A stretch of DNA of 64,000 nucleotides from Streptomyces europaeiscabiei. Its GTDB lineage: Bacteria > Actinomycetota > Actinomycetes > Streptomycetales > Streptomycetaceae. Shown piece after piece: positions 39,867 through 50,190 of the stretch (its first letter is position 1; each line of letters begins with the position of its first letter). Both the position numbers and the translations under genes were made by a program. The stretch covers positions 1-64,000 of the forward strand of contig NZ_LRTR01000807.1 in assembly GCF_001550375.1 (NCBI RefSeq), written 5' to 3'. The notes under the pieces were generated by a model. That model worked only from the letters and a program-made list of their open reading frames with translations. It was not told the origin of the DNA and made no database searches.

Positions 39867-41418
39867 CGCCGGCAGCCCCCTCGTCGGTGGTCCAACGCTG
39901 CGACCTGCGGAGCCGGTCCTGCGGGACGGGCTCCAGGAGGATGACCGCCCCCTCGGCCCGGCGAACGGGCGTCACGGCGACTCCGGGCTCGGCGACAAGG
40001 GTGAGGAGGCCGTCGGCCGCAAGGTCGTACCGCGTGTCGCCGGACTCCTCTCCTTCCGCGCCCTGCGGATCGGTGCACGGTCGCAGGGCGACGGTGCCCT
40101 GCGGTTCGGCGTTCAGACACAGTTCGGGGGCCGCCTGGTTCCGCAGTCGTCCCCCTTCTTCCAACAGCCACATCTGCGTTGCCGATTCCGCGCACCGCGC
40201 CGTCACCGCGGGGGCGCCCACCACCTCCGCCGCGGCGCGCAGGTCGAGGCACAGCCCCGTCCTCACGTTGCGCAGCCGCGTGACCAGGCCCTCGTCGGCA
40301 CCGGGGGCCGAAGACGCGCTGGGCGAGCCGGGAGCGGCGGACGGGGCGGCGGACGGCGCGGCAGAGCCGGACGGGCTCCCGGTCGGCCCGGGCACCGAAC
40401 TGCCCACCGCCTCGCTGTCGTCCTCGGTTCCGCTGAGGGCCATGGGAGACGCCGCGATCACCCCGCACAGCACCACACCCACGGCGATCAGCAGCGGCCG
40501 GCGGCGGCGCCGCTGTTCGGGATCGCCCGTGGACGTCGGCCGGGTCTCCGCGTCCGCGGGCTGTGGGGCGGGCTCCGAACGCGCGCGGGCCGACGCGATC
40601 GCCCGGCGGGCGGGCCGGGACGCGAGGTAGTCCGCCGCACGAAATCCCAGCACGGCCTCCGCGAGCAGCGCGGGCAGCCGGTCCGGGGACTGGTCCAGCT
40701 GGTCCACCGCAGCCCCGCAGTAGGCGCACCCGTCGAGGTGATCTCGCACCTCCGCCATCATCTCGTCGGATCCTCGGCGGGCGTGGACGTCGATGAGCCG
40801 GTTGAGGCGGCGGCAGCGCTCGTCGGGCGCGAGGTCGAGGTGGACCCGCACGCACTCGTCGCGCAGCAGCGTCCGGGCGCGCTCGGGATTCAGCAGGGAG
40901 GGTTCGGCCTCGAGCAGGGGTGCCACCGCCTCGATGCCCTCGGCCTCGACCACGGTGTGCCACAGCAGTACCTGAGCGCGGTCCGGCAGGTTCCGTAAAG
41001 CGCGCAGGACCAGGCTTCTGGCACCGCTCCCGCGGTCCGTGCCGGACACCGCCCGGCCCACGTCGCCGGTCGGGCCGTCGCGCAGGTCCGGGTGGAGGGA
41101 CGAACGCCTGTCGTCCGCGTTCCACTCCCGCGCGGCCGCATGGACCGCCGCGAGCAGCCGCGGCCGCCACGGGAAGTCGGCGGCGGCATGCGACGCCGCG
41201 TCCTCATAGATGTTCCGGAAGGCCTGCCCGGCCAGCCGCTCCGCGGCGCCCCGGCTCGGCTCCGTGCAGAGCGCCGCGTAGTCCAGGACGGATCGGCCGT
41301 GCAGCGTCAGCAGCTCACCGGCCGAAGGCGCCGCGCCCGCGTGTTCCTCCTCCATGGGATCGGAACGCTCGAATTCCATGGGCTCGGAGTACTTGAAGAC
41401 GAAGTCCTCTCCGGGCAT
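39847..41418 (-). CDS. Sigma-like / zinc-finger / TM / ricin-lectin fusion protein
   Basis: This roughly 523-residue protein has an unusual layout. Residues about 30-210 resemble a sigma-70-type region 2/4 pair (LLTLHGRSVLDYAALCTEP, RALRNLPDRAQVLLWHTVVE). Next comes a ZAS-type anti-sigma zinc site, His227-x3-Cys231-x2-Cys234 (DHLDGCAYCGAAV). A basic stretch and one TM helix (about 308-328) follow. Outside is a Ser/Pro/Ala linker and a ricin-type beta-trefoil (LRNVRTGLCLDLRAA, TQMWLLEEGGRLRN, three Cys pairs). The start is ATG 41418, with GGAGGAG upstream; a GTG one codon earlier is possible. It may be a membrane-tethered regulator that senses carbohydrate outside. Confidence 0.78.
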   Translation of the reverse strand: MPGEDFVFKYSEPMEFERSDPMEEEHAGAAPSAGELLTLHGRSVLDYAALCTEPSRGAAERLAGQAFRNIYEDAASHAAADFPWRPRLLAAVHAAAREWNADDRRSSLHPDLRDGPTGDVGRAVSGTDRGSGARSLVLRALRNLPDRAQVLLWHTVVEAEGIEAVAPLLEAEPSLLNPERARTLLRDECVRVHLDLAPDERCRRLNRLIDVHARRGSDEMMAEVRDHLDGCAYCGAAVDQLDQSPDRLPALLAEAVLGFRAADYLASRPARRAIASARARSEPAPQPADAETRPTSTGDPEQRRRRRPLLIAVGVVLCGVIAASPMALSGTEDDSEAVGSSVPGPTGSPSGSAAPSAAPSAAPGSPSASSAPGADEGLVTRLRNVRTGLCLDLRAAAEVVGAPAVTARCAESATQMWLLEEGGRLRNQAAPELCLNAEPQGTVALRPCTDPQGAEGEESGDTRYDLAADGLLTLVAEPGVAVTPVRRAEGAVILLEPVPQDRLRRSQRWTTDEGAAGVTLRER

Positions 41419-41639
41419 CACGCGCTCTCCTCCGCGAAACGGAGCTTCCACCACGGGAGCACCATCCATGAATCCGGTCCCCTCCCTGCTTCCGTACGGT
41501 CGATACGGCCGACCGCGGTTCCGCGCTCAACGCCCGAGCCGGATGGTCGCGGTCACGCGGCATCGATGAGGAGTACGTCCCGAACGGTTACACGGTTCAC
41601 CCACGGGCGTCGCCATCGGCCGTCGGACCGTTTCGGGCA
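41419..41639. other. Upstream region of the ricin-fusion gene
   Basis: About 220 bases between the fusion gene and the pgm terminator. No gene is supported. GAACGGTTACACGGTTCACC near 41580 is the most promoter-like tract, but no firm assignment is possible. Confidence 0.3.
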
Positions 41640-41665
41640 GCCCGGCCCTGTCGACAGGGCCGGGC
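41640..41665. terminator. Perfect 26-bp palindrome after pgm
   Basis: GCCCGGCCCTGTC (41640-41652) is followed directly by its reverse complement (41653-41665) without spacer. It lies about 70 bases beyond the pgm stop on the minus strand and is probably its terminator; as a perfect palindrome it could also act on DNA. Confidence 0.7.
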
Positions 41666-41733
41666 CATGGCCGCCGTCGGGGACGGGCCACGTCTCAAGG
41701 GCGATGGCACTCGGGCCGACGGCCTCGTCCGCG

Positions 41734-43374
41734 TCAGGCTCCCAGCGCCGCGAGCACCACGGACTTGGCCTCCTCCTGGATCCGGCTCAGGTGGTCCGGG
41801 CCGAGGAACGACTCCGCATAGATCTTGTAGACGTCCTCGGTGCCCGAAGGGCGGGCCGCGAACCAGGCGTTGTCGGTGACGACCTTGATGCCGCCGAGGG
41901 CGGCGCCGTTGCCCGGGGCCTCGGTGAGGACCGTGGTGACCGGCTCACCGGCAAGGGTGTCGGCGGTGACCTGGCGCGGGGAGAGCTTGGCGAGCAGCGC
42001 CTTCTCCTCGCGGGAGGCGGGGGCGTCGACGCGCGCGTAGGCGGGGGCACCGAAGCGGTCGGTGAGCTGCGCGTAGTGTTGCGACGGGGTCCTGCCCGTG
42101 ACCGCCGTGATCTCGGAGGCGAGCAGGGCCAGGATGATGCCGTCCTTGTCGGTGGTCCACACCGAGCCGTCTCGGCGCAGGAAGGACGCGCCGGCCGATT
42201 CCTCGCCGCCGAAGCCGAGCGTTCCGTCGGACAGGCCGTCCACGAACCACTTGAATCCGACCGGGACTTCGACCAACTGCCGGCCGACATCCGCCGCGAC
42301 CCGGTCGATCATGCCGGACGACACCAGGGTCTTGCCGATCCCGGCGCCCGCGGGCCACCGCTCCCGGTGCGAGAACAGGTACGAGATCGCCACGGCCAGA
42401 TAGTGGTTGGGGTTCATCAGGCCCCCGTCCGGCGTGACGATGCCGTGGCGGTCGGCGTCGGCGTCGTTGCCGGTGGCGATGTCGAACCGGTCGCGCTGCT
42501 CGATGAGCGAGGCCATGGCGTACGGCGAGGAGCAGTCCATGCGGATCTTGCCGTCCCAGTCCAGCGTCATGAAGCGCCAGGTGGGGTCGGTGAGCGGGTT
42601 CACCACCGTCAGGTCGAGCCGGTGCTGTTCGGCGATCCGGCCCCAGTAGGCGACCGACGCGCCGCCCAGCGGATCGGCGCCGATGCGGACACCGGCGGAC
42701 CGGATCGCTTCCAGGTCCAGCACGTTGGGCAGGTCGGCCACATAGGCGCCGAGGAAGTCGTGGCGGCCGGTGCCGGGCGCGGCCAGGGCGCGGGTGTACG
42801 GGATGCGCCGTACGTCCTTCAGGCCGGCCGTGATGATCTCGTTGGCGCGGTCCTGGATCCAGGAGGTCGCATCGGAACCTGCCGGTCCGCCGCTCGGCGG
42901 GTTGTACTTGAAGCCGCCGTCGGCGGGCGGGTTGTGCGAGGGGGTGACCACCACGCCGTCGGCGAGGCCGGACGTACGACCTCGATTGTGGGTGAGGATG
43001 GCGTGCGAGACCGCCGGGGTGGGCGTGTAGCCGTCGGTCTGGTCGATGAGGACGCTCACGTCGTTGGCGGCGAACACCTCCAGTGCCGTGATCCGCGCGG
43101 GCTCGGACAGGGCGTGGGTGTCGGCGCCGAGGAAGAGAGGGCCGTCGGTGCCCTGGGCGGTGCGGTACTCACAGATGGCCTGACTGGTGGCCGCGATGTG
43201 GTCCTCGTTGAACGCCGCCGCGAAGGACGAGCCGCGGTGCCCCGAGGTACCGAACGCCACCCGCTGCCCCGGCTCGGCCGGGTCGGGGTGCAACGCGTAG
43301 TACGCCGTGACCAGGCGGGCCACATCGATGAGGTCCTCGGGCCCGGCGACCTGGCCCGCACGCGCGTCCTGCAT
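41734..43374 (-). CDS. pgm: Phosphoglucomutase (alpha-D-glucose-1-phosphate specific)
   Basis: This 546-residue full-length enzyme interconverts glucose-1-phosphate and glucose-6-phosphate, feeding glycogen, trehalose and cell-wall precursors. The four phosphohexomutase signatures are visible: the phosphoserine loop [10 protein letters not shown] (Ser146), the Mg site [11 protein letters not shown] (about residue 310), the sugar loop [12 protein letters not shown], and the phosphate-binding [16 protein letters not shown] near the C-terminus. [10 protein letters not shown] at residue 41 is the N-terminal active-site segment. GGAGGAG precedes the ATG. It is monocistronic; no other carbon-storage gene is adjacent. 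Confidence 0.96.
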   Translation of the reverse strand: MQDARAGQVAGPEDLIDVARLVTAYYALHPDPAEPGQRVAFGTSGHRGSSFAAAFNEDHIAATSQAICEYRTAQGTDGPLFLGADTHALSEPARITALEVFAANDVSVLIDQTDGYTPTPAVSHAILTHNRGRTSGLADGVVVTPSHNPPADGGFKYNPPSGGPAGSDATSWIQDRANEIITAGLKDVRRIPYTRALAAPGTGRHDFLGAYVADLPNVLDLEAIRSAGVRIGADPLGGASVAYWGRIAEQHRLDLTVVNPLTDPTWRFMTLDWDGKIRMDCSSPYAMASLIEQRDRFDIATGNDADADRHGIVTPDGGLMNPNHYLAVAISYLFSHRERWPAGAGIGKTLVSSGMIDRVAADVGRQLVEVPVGFKWFVDGLSDGTLGFGGEESAGASFLRRDGSVWTTDKDGIILALLASEITAVTGRTPSQHYAQLTDRFGAPAYARVDAPASREEKALLAKLSPRQVTADTLAGEPVTTVLTEAPGNGAALGGIKVVTDNAWFAARPSGTEDVYKIYAESFLGPDHLSRIQEEAKSVVLAALGA

Positions 43375-43800
43375 TTCCCCGCTCCTCCGCTCGACCGCTG
43401 AGTACGGTCCTCATTCTCCCCTGCCCGACCATCCGGAACGCACGCGCACCGGGTGGCCGTTGTGGCAGGCGTCCGGCCGGTGTGACGGGCAGGTCGGCGA
43501 GCGGAGGTCTCGCACAGGTCGGGCAGTCGGTCGGGAAGCAATGACCGTCTTCGCGGGCACGGCTCGACCCTGGATCCCGGAAGCCGCCGGACATCGGGAT
43601 CCAGCCTCGCCGGACAGGCAGACCGGGCCCGACCCACCCGGCGGTCGCCACCCGGACTGCTCCCAGCGGAAGGCCGCCAGGACCTCGACGCAGTCGCGTC
43701 CTCCGGTCACGGTCGCGGGTGCCGTGTCCACCGGTCGGTGGCGTCGGGCGTGTACGTGCTCGGCGCGGTCTGGCACGAGGGTCACTCAGTGCCCACGGGA
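43375..43800. other. Gene-free interval upstream of pgm
   Basis: About 425 GC-rich bases on the pgm side of the large intergenic region. Open frames exist on both strands, but none has a ribosome site or a recognised family. Confidence 0.35.
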
Positions 43801-44146
43801 TGTCAACGGGTGTGCAGGGATGAAAGCCCCGTGGAGCAAGATTTTTTGGGGCTTATCATCTTGTTTGCCACATTTAACCGCACTAGACATGGGATGTCCC
43901 ACCATTCCCATCCGGTCAAGTCGCATCACAGACCGGCCATAATTGATGGGATGGATTTGATCTCCCGCAGGTCACTCCTGATGTGGAAGTGCACTTTAAA
44001 TCGGGATCAACAGGCAAAACAGACTAAGGGCTGGACAGTCCCGCGATCGCGGCCTATATATACATCCCATGTCTCCTCGGCGGCGCCACACAGTCGTCGC
44101 CCATGCGAAACCTCTCCCGCTACGGGACCAGCGTGAGGACACACCG
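43801..44146 (+). promoter_or_regulatory. AT-rich control region of the sugar operon with paired 13-bp operators
   Basis: Base composition drops sharply. AGACATGGGATGT (43885-43897) occurs in perfect reverse complement at 44062-44074 (ACATCCCATGTCT). Two weaker copies of TGGGATG lie between (near 43910 inverted and 43944). CTGGAC (44033-44038) and TATATA (44057-44062), 18 bases apart, form a plausible promoter whose start would fall in the downstream operator. A 12-bp palindrome CCGCGATCGCGG (44041-44052) sits between -35 and -10. The spacing of about 177 bases between sites suggests DNA looping. The operon's FadR-type regulator is the likely ligand. Confidence 0.65.
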
Positions 44147-45211
44147 ATGAGAGTCAGAACCGCCCTCTGTTCCGCCGCCTCCGCCCTCTCCGCCCTGGCC
44201 CTGCTCACCGCCTGCGGCGGCTCCGGCAGCACCACCGCGTCGAGCAGCGACAAACCGCTGATCGGCGTCGACTACCCGCGTTCCGACACCGACTTCTGGA
44301 ACTCGTACATCAAGTACACGCCGGAGTACGCCAAGGAACTCGGCCTCTCCCTCAAGACCACCAACTCGCAGAACGACGTCGCGAAGCTGACCGCCAACGC
44401 GCAGACTTTCATCAGCCAGGGCGTCAAGGGCCTCGCGATGGCCCCTCAGGACACCGCCGCCATCGCCCCGACGCTGGCGCAGCTGGAGGCCAAGAAGATC
44501 CCCGTCGTCACCGTCGACACCCGCCCCGACAGCGGCAACGTCTACATGGTCGTACGCGCCGACAACCGCGCGTACGGCGAGAAGGCGTGCCAGTACCTCG
44601 GCACCAAGCTGGGCGGCAAGGGCAAGGTCGTCATGCTCCAGGGCGGCCTCGACTCCATCAACGGCCGTGACCGAACCGATGCGTTCAACGAGTGCATGAA
44701 GAAGGACTACCCGGACATCAAGGTGTTCGGTGAGGCCACCAACTGGGACGGCGCCGTCGCCGCACAGAAGCTCCAGACGGACCTCACCGCCAACCCGGAC
44801 ATCAAGGGCATCTACATGCAGTCCAGCTTCGCCCTGTCCGGCACCCTCCAGGTCCTCAAGCAGAAGGGCCTGCTGGTCGACCCGAAGGACAAGAAGCACG
44901 TGTTCGTCGTGTCCAACGACGGCATCCCCGAGGAGCTCAAGTCGATCGCGGAGGGGAAGATCGACGCCACCGTCTCCCAGCCGGCGGACCTCTACGCCAA
45001 GTACGCCCTGTACTACCTGAAGGCCGCGATCGACGGGAAGACGTTCAAGCCCGGCAAGACCGACCACGGCAGCACCATCGTCCAGGTCCGCGAGGGACTG
45101 CTGGAGGACCAGCTCTCCGCCCCGCTCGTCACCGCCGACGGCGGCACCTACGGCGGTGTGCCCAGCCTGAAGAGCGACGACACGTCCCTGTGGGGCAACA
45201 ACCTCGGCTGA
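44147..45211 (+). CDS. Sugar ABC transporter substrate-binding lipoprotein
   Basis: The 354-residue periplasmic-binding-protein-4 (RbsB-like) lipoprotein has its lipobox Cys in LLTACGG near residue 23. The domain begins LIGVDYPRSDTDFWNSYIKY and has the ribose-binding-type stretches GLAMAPQDTAAIAPTL, IPVVTVDTRPDSGNVYM, MLQGGLDSINGRDRT and VVSNDGIPEEL. It captures a sugar outside and delivers it to the permease. ATG 44147 has GAGGA upstream; an earlier ATG at 44069 lies in the leader. It leads an 11-gene operon, plus its regulator, dedicated to uptake and oxidation, so the ligand is probably L-fucose or a related sugar. Confidence 0.92.
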   Translation: MRVRTALCSAASALSALALLTACGGSGSTTASSSDKPLIGVDYPRSDTDFWNSYIKYTPEYAKELGLSLKTTNSQNDVAKLTANAQTFISQGVKGLAMAPQDTAAIAPTLAQLEAKKIPVVTVDTRPDSGNVYMVVRADNRAYGEKACQYLGTKLGGKGKVVMLQGGLDSINGRDRTDAFNECMKKDYPDIKVFGEATNWDGAVAAQKLQTDLTANPDIKGIYMQSSFALSGTLQVLKQKGLLVDPKDKKHVFVVSNDGIPEELKSIAEGKIDATVSQPADLYAKYALYYLKAAIDGKTFKPGKTDHGSTIVQVREGLLEDQLSAPLVTADGGTYGGVPSLKSDDTSLWGNNLG

Positions 45212-45257
45212 CGGATCGCCTGACGACGCGACGGCTCACGAAAACAAGGCGGTTGAG

Positions 45258-46820
45258 ATGAGCGACGGGGAGCGAACAGTCACCCCCGCGCCCGCCCCGG
45301 CGGACGACGGACGGGCGCCGGCGGGCCCGGCCGTCGTCGAGGCGACGGGCATAGTCAAACGATTCGGTCCGACGGTGGCCCTGAACGGCGCCCGGATCAC
45401 CATCAGGCCCGGCGAGACCCACGCGCTCGTCGGCCGCAACGGGGCCGGCAAGTCGACGCTGGTGTCCGTCCTCACCGGACTTCAGGCCCCTGATGAGGGA
45501 ACGGTCACGTTCGGCGGGGCCCCGGCCCCCCGACTGTCGGACCGCGACGCCTGGCGGCAGCGGGTGGCCTGCGTCTACCAGAAGTCGACGATCATCCCCA
45601 CGCTGACCGTCGCCGAGAACCTCTTCCTCAACCGCCACGATCACGGCCGGCACCGGCTGATCAGCTGGCAGGGGGTACGTGGCCGGGCTCAGGAACTGCT
45701 GTCGACGTGGTCGGTGGACGTGGATCCGCAGTCACCGGCCGGCGATCTCAGCGTGGAGCAGCGGCAGTTCGTCGAGATCGCCCGCGCACTGTCCTTCGGC
45801 GCCCGCTTCATCATCCTCGACGAGCCGACCGCCCAGCTCGACGGTGCGGCGATCAACCGGCTCTTCGACCGCATCCGCGACCTGCAGCGCCAGGGCGTGA
45901 CCTTCCTGTTCATCAGTCACCACATCCAGGAGATCTACGAGATCTGCGACATGGTGACGGTGTTCCGGGACGCCCGGCACATCCTGACCGCGCCGGTCAC
46001 CGAACTCCCCCGCACCGAACTCGTCGCCGCCATGACCGGCGAGGCGGCGGCCGGCCACCGTCAGGAACGGGCGAGTTCGCTGAACTCCGCCGCGACGGCG
46101 GCCCTGAACATCAGCGACCTGAACGGCGACACCTACGGCGGCGTCACCTTCCGGGTGGGCGCCGGGGAGATCGTCGGCCTCGCGGGGGCGGCCGGCAGCG
46201 GCCGCACCGAGGTCGCCGAGACCGTCGTGGGGCTGCGGGCCGCCGACGGCGGCCGGGTCGAGATCGCCGGAACGCGTCCCCGGCCGGGAAGCGTCCCCGC
46301 CGCGCTCGCCGCGGGCGCCGGGTTCGTGCCCCAGGACCGGCACCACCAGGGCTTCGTCCCCGACATGTCGATCGCGGACAACGCCACGCTGTCCGTACCC
46401 CACCGACTCGGACACAACGGGTTCCTCAGCGGCCGCACCCGGGACCGGCTCGCCGAGGGACTGATCGAGAACCTGGCGATCAAGACACCCGGCCCCGAGC
46501 TGCCCGTCTCCTCCCTGTCCGGGGGCAACCAGCAGAAGGTCGTCATGGCCCGCGCCCTCGCCGACCACCCCCGGCTGCTGGTCCTGATCAACCCGACCGC
46601 GGGCGTGGACGTGCGCTCCAAGGAGTTCCTCCTCGGCAAGGTCGAGGAGACCGCGGAGAGCGGAACCGGAGTGCTCATCGCCTCCGACGAACTCGACGAC
46701 CTGCGCATGTGCGACCGGGTCCTGGTGATGTTCCAGGGCCGAGTGACCTCGGAGATCGCCCGCGGCTGGCACGACCACGACCTCGTGGCCGCGATGGAAG
46801 GAGTGGACCTCAATGCCTGA
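45258..46820 (+). CDS. Sugar ABC transporter ATPase, duplicated (RbsA/MglA-like)
   Basis: This 520-residue protein is two fused ABC domains. The N-half has Walker A GRNGAGKST (about residue 55), the signature LSVEQRQFVEIARAL and Walker B FIILDEPTAQLD. The C-half has a degenerate loop GAAGSGRTE in place of Walker A, the signature LSGGNQQKVVMARAL, and LVLINPTAGVDV with Asn/Pro in place of the usual Asp-Glu. The second site is therefore probably inactive, as in RbsA-type ATPases. AAGGCGG lies upstream of the ATG. The stop overlaps the permease start by 8 bases. It energises the sugar importer. Confidence 0.93.
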   Translation: MSDGERTVTPAPAPADDGRAPAGPAVVEATGIVKRFGPTVALNGARITIRPGETHALVGRNGAGKSTLVSVLTGLQAPDEGTVTFGGAPAPRLSDRDAWRQRVACVYQKSTIIPTLTVAENLFLNRHDHGRHRLISWQGVRGRAQELLSTWSVDVDPQSPAGDLSVEQRQFVEIARALSFGARFIILDEPTAQLDGAAINRLFDRIRDLQRQGVTFLFISHHIQEIYEICDMVTVFRDARHILTAPVTELPRTELVAAMTGEAAAGHRQERASSLNSAATAALNISDLNGDTYGGVTFRVGAGEIVGLAGAAGSGRTEVAETVVGLRAADGGRVEIAGTRPRPGSVPAALAAGAGFVPQDRHHQGFVPDMSIADNATLSVPHRLGHNGFLSGRTRDRLAEGLIENLAIKTPGPELPVSSLSGGNQQKVVMARALADHPRLLVLINPTAGVDVRSKEFLLGKVEETAESGTGVLIASDELDDLRMCDRVLVMFQGRVTSEIARGWHDHDLVAAMEGVDLNA

Positions 46821-47850
46821 AACCGTCCTCGCGGACACGCCCAGGGCCACCGAGCCCGGGGCCAAGGGGACCGCGCTGCTCGGCGGCCGCATACCCCTGG
46901 CCCGGCTGCGCGACCTCGCGCTGGTCCCCGCGATCGTGGTCATCGCGATCGTCGGCCAGATCGTCAACCCGATCTTCCTGCAGGGCGACAACCTCATCAA
47001 CGTCCTGCAGACCATGTCCGAGATCGCCCTGCTGGTCCTCGCCCAGACGATGATCCTGATCGTCAAGAAGATGGACCTGTCGCTGGAGTCCACCATGGGC
47101 CTCGCACCCGGCGTCGCGGCCTGGCTGGTCGTACCGACCGGCGCCGGACACGGCCTCGGGCTCCTCCCCGGCGCCTGGGCGATCCCCCTCACCCTCGCCG
47201 TGGGCGCACTCATCGGCGTGGTCAACGCCCTGCTGATCATCCGCTTCGGCCTGAACGGCTTCATCGTCACCCTCGGCATGCTGATCGTGCTGCGCGGCGT
47301 CCTGACCGGCATCTCCGGCGGCCAGACCTTCTTCCAGCTACCGGAGTCGATGCTCTACCTGGGCACGGCCCAGTGGTTCGGGATGCCCGCCTCCATCTGG
47401 CTCTGTCTCACCCTGTTCGCCGTCGCCGTCGTCGTCCTCGGCTGGACCAGCTTCGGCCGCTCGCTGTACGCCATCGGCGGCAACGTCGACGCGGCGAAGG
47501 CGGCCGGTATCCGCACCGACCGGGTGCTGTGGATCGTCATCGTCACCGGCAGCCTGCTCGCCGCCCTCGCCGGACTGCTGCTGTCCGGGCGGCTCGCGTC
47601 CGTCGCCTCCGCCCAGGGCAACGGCTACATCTTCACCGTCTTCGCCGCGGCCGTCATCGGCGGCATCAGCCTCAACGGTGGCAAGGGCACCATGTTCGGT
47701 GCCTTCAGCGGCATCCTGCTGCTCTTCATGATCCAGAACGTGCTCACCCTGGCCGGCGTCCCCGCCCAGTGGATCGGCGCCCTCAACGGCCTGATCATCC
47801 TGGTCGCACTGATGCTCTCGCGTATCACGGGCGGCAAGGTCCAGGAGTGA
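46813..47850 (+). CDS. Sugar ABC transporter permease (RbsC-like)
   Basis: The 345-residue membrane protein has about 8-10 TM helices of the branched-chain/ribose permease family. Characteristic are [12 protein letters not shown], the cytoplasmic coupling loop [19 protein letters not shown] and [20 protein letters not shown]. It presumably forms a homodimer with the duplicated ATPase. The ATG overlaps the ATPase stop by 8 bases. A 113-base gap without terminator follows before the dehydratase gene. Confidence 0.93.
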   Translation: MPETVLADTPRATEPGAKGTALLGGRIPLARLRDLALVPAIVVIAIVGQIVNPIFLQGDNLINVLQTMSEIALLVLAQTMILIVKKMDLSLESTMGLAPGVAAWLVVPTGAGHGLGLLPGAWAIPLTLAVGALIGVVNALLIIRFGLNGFIVTLGMLIVLRGVLTGISGGQTFFQLPESMLYLGTAQWFGMPASIWLCLTLFAVAVVVLGWTSFGRSLYAIGGNVDAAKAAGIRTDRVLWIVIVTGSLLAALAGLLLSGRLASVASAQGNGYIFTVFAAAVIGGISLNGGKGTMFGAFSGILLLFMIQNVLTLAGVPAQWIGALNGLIILVALMLSRITGGKVQE

Positions 47851-47963
47851 CTCCGGACGGCCGTCACGGACACACCGTGCCGGCGCGGCCACCGGACCCC
47901 GTTCCTCCTCCCCCCCCATCTCGTCGCAGGGGCTGTTCGCCCCCTGCTCGCACAGGAGTTGCC

Positions 47964-49289
47964 ATGTCGTCCTCTGAATCCGCCTCCGCCCGCATCACCG
48001 CCCTGGACGTCCTCGACGTACGTTTCCCCACGTCCGAACACCTGGACGGTTCGGACGCGATGAACCCCGAACCCGACTACTCGGCCGCCTACGTCGTCCT
48101 GCGCACCGACGCCGGCGACGGACTGGAGGGCCACGCCCTGGCCTTCACCACCGGCCGCGGCAACGACGTCCAGGCCGCCGCCATCGCGGCCCTCGCCCCC
48201 CACGTGATCGGCCTGTCCGTCGACGAGGTCTGCGACGACCTCGGCGGGTTCTCCCGCTCCCTGGTCCACGATCCGCAACTGCGGTGGCTGGGACCGGAGA
48301 AGGGCGTCATCCACATGGCCACGGGCGCGGTCGTCAACGCGGCCTGGGACCTCGCCGCCAAGCGCGCCGACAAGCCCGTCTGGCGTTTCCTCGCCGAGAT
48401 GTCACCCGAGGAACTGGTCGCCCAGGTCGACTTCCGCTGGCTGTCCGACGCCCTCACCCCCGACGAGGCGCGGGACATCCTGCGCCGCGCCGAACCGGGC
48501 CGCGAGGAGCGCGTCACGCGTCTGCTGGAGCGCGGTTACCCCGCCTACACCACCACCCCCGGCTGGCTCGGCTACTCCGACGAGAAGCTCTCCCGCCTCG
48601 CCCGTGAGGCCGTCGCGGACGGCTTCACCCAGATCAAGCTGAAGGTCGGCGCGTCCCTGGAGGACGACGTACGGCGGATGCGCACCGCCCGCGAGACCGT
48701 CGGCGACTCCATCCGCATCGCTGTGGACGCCAACCAGAGATGGGACGTCCAGCCCGCCATCGACTGGATGCGTGCCCTCGCCCCCTACGACCCGTACTGG
48801 ATCGAGGAGCCCACCTCCCCCGACGACATCCTCGGCCACGCCGCCGTCCGCAGGGCCCTGACCCCCATCAAGGTCGCCACCGGCGAGCACATCGCCAACC
48901 GGGTCGTCTTCAAGCAGCTTCTCCAGGCCGGTGCGGTGGACATCGTGCAGATCGACTCGGCCCGGGTCGGCGGCGTCAACGAGAACCTCGCGATCCTGCT
49001 GCTCGCCGCGAAGTTCGGGGTGCCGGTCTGCCCCCACGCGGGCGGGGTCGGCCTGTGCGAGATGGTCCAGCACCTGTCGATGTTCGACTACGTCGCCGTG
49101 TCCGGCACCGTCGAGGACCGTGTCATCGAGTACGTCGACCACCTGCACGAGCACTTCGTCGACCCGGTGCGTATCACCGACGGCCACTACCTCGCGCCCA
49201 CGCTGCCCGGTCTGAGCGCGGAGATGCACGCCGAGTCCCTGAAGGAGTACACGTACCCCGACGGCCCGGTCTGGTCCTCCCGTGTCTGA
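47964..49289 (+). CDS. L-fuconate dehydratase (enolase superfamily)
   Basis: The 441-residue enzyme dehydrates L-fuconate to 2-keto-3-deoxy-L-fuconate. All residues of characterised Xanthomonas FucD are present with a constant +7 offset: Lys225 and Lys227 (IKLKVG), Asp255, Glu281 and Glu308 as Mg ligands ([23 protein letters not shown]), and His358 ([11 protein letters not shown]). This makes the assignment firm. FucD also accepts L-galactonate and D-arabinonate, so the sugar may not be only fucose. ATG 47964 has AGGAG eight bases upstream. It is followed by the lactonase with an 8-base overlap. Confidence 0.92.
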   Translation: MSSSESASARITALDVLDVRFPTSEHLDGSDAMNPEPDYSAAYVVLRTDAGDGLEGHALAFTTGRGNDVQAAAIAALAPHVIGLSVDEVCDDLGGFSRSLVHDPQLRWLGPEKGVIHMATGAVVNAAWDLAAKRADKPVWRFLAEMSPEELVAQVDFRWLSDALTPDEARDILRRAEPGREERVTRLLERGYPAYTTTPGWLGYSDEKLSRLAREAVADGFTQIKLKVGASLEDDVRRMRTARETVGDSIRIAVDANQRWDVQPAIDWMRALAPYDPYWIEEPTSPDDILGHAAVRRALTPIKVATGEHIANRVVFKQLLQAGAVDIVQIDSARVGGVNENLAILLLAAKFGVPVCPHAGGVGLCEMVQHLSMFDYVAVSGTVEDRVIEYVDHLHEHFVDPVRITDGHYLAPTLPGLSAEMHAESLKEYTYPDGPVWSSRV

Positions 49290-50172
49290 CAAGCGGCCGG
49301 TGGTGGACGCCCATCACCATGTGTGGAACCTCGACCACCGCCCCCAGCCCTGGCTGGACGAGCCCGGCCACGAACCCATCCGCCGGACCTTCGACACCGA
49401 CGACCTGCGATCGGCCGCGACCCGGTCGATCGCCGGACGGCACCTGGCCGGCTCTGTGGTCGTCCAGTGTGTGGCATCCCTACCGGAGACCCGCGACCTG
49501 CTCGTCCTGGCCGACAAGGACCCCTTGGTCGGCGCGGTCGTCGGCTGGGTGGACCTGACCAGTCTCGCCATCAGCGAGATCCTCGACGAACTGTGCGCGG
49601 GCCCCGGTGGCTCGTACTTGCGCGCCGTACGACACGTCGTCCAGGACGAGCCGGACCCGGAGTGGCTGCAACGCCCCTCCGTGGAACGGGGGTTGCGGAC
49701 GGTCAGTGACCACGGGCTCGGATACGACCTCCTGGTCCGGAGCCACCAGCTCGGCCAGGCGGTCCGCCTGGCCGAGCGCCTCCCCGACCTGCCGCTGGTC
49801 CTCGACCACGCCGGCAAGCCTTCCATCGCCTCGGGCGAACTCAAGGTCTGGGAGAAGGAGTTGCGGCGACTGGCCAACCGTCCTCAGGTGCGCTGCAAGG
49901 TCTCGGGCCTGGTCACGGAGGCCGACCACCGGAAGTGGACGACCGACGACATCCGCCCGGTGTGGGACGTCCTGCTCTCCGCCTTCGGCCCCGACCGACT
50001 GATGTTCGGCTCGGACTGGCCGGTCTGTGTCCTGGCCGGCGGCTGGAACCGGTGGGCCACCACCGTCGAGGACCTGCTCCGCGGCTGCTCCGCCGCCGAG
50101 ACCGAGGCGATCCTCGCCGGCACGGCGACCGACTTCTACCACCTGAACTCACCAGCCCCGAAAGCCCTTTGA
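49282..50172 (+). CDS. L-fuconolactonase-like amidohydrolase
   Basis: This 296-residue amidohydrolase-2 protein has HxH ([12 protein letters not shown]), [39 protein letters not shown] and the terminal GSDWPVC aspartate. This is the pattern of L-fucono-1,5-lactonases (COG3618) that open the lactone made by fucose dehydrogenase. GTG 49282 overlaps the dehydratase stop. It is next to FucD as in Xanthomonas and Burkholderia fucose operons. The family is seen; the substrate is by context. Confidence 0.88.
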   Translation: MSDKRPVVDAHHHVWNLDHRPQPWLDEPGHEPIRRTFDTDDLRSAATRSIAGRHLAGSVVVQCVASLPETRDLLVLADKDPLVGAVVGWVDLTSLAISEILDELCAGPGGSYLRAVRHVVQDEPDPEWLQRPSVERGLRTVSDHGLGYDLLVRSHQLGQAVRLAERLPDLPLVLDHAGKPSIASGELKVWEKELRRLANRPQVRCKVSGLVTEADHRKWTTDDIRPVWDVLLSAFGPDRLMFGSDWPVCVLAGGWNRWATTVEDLLRGCSAAETEAILAGTATDFYHLNSPAPKAL

Positions 50173-50190
50173 GAGGAAGGAGGCGACACC

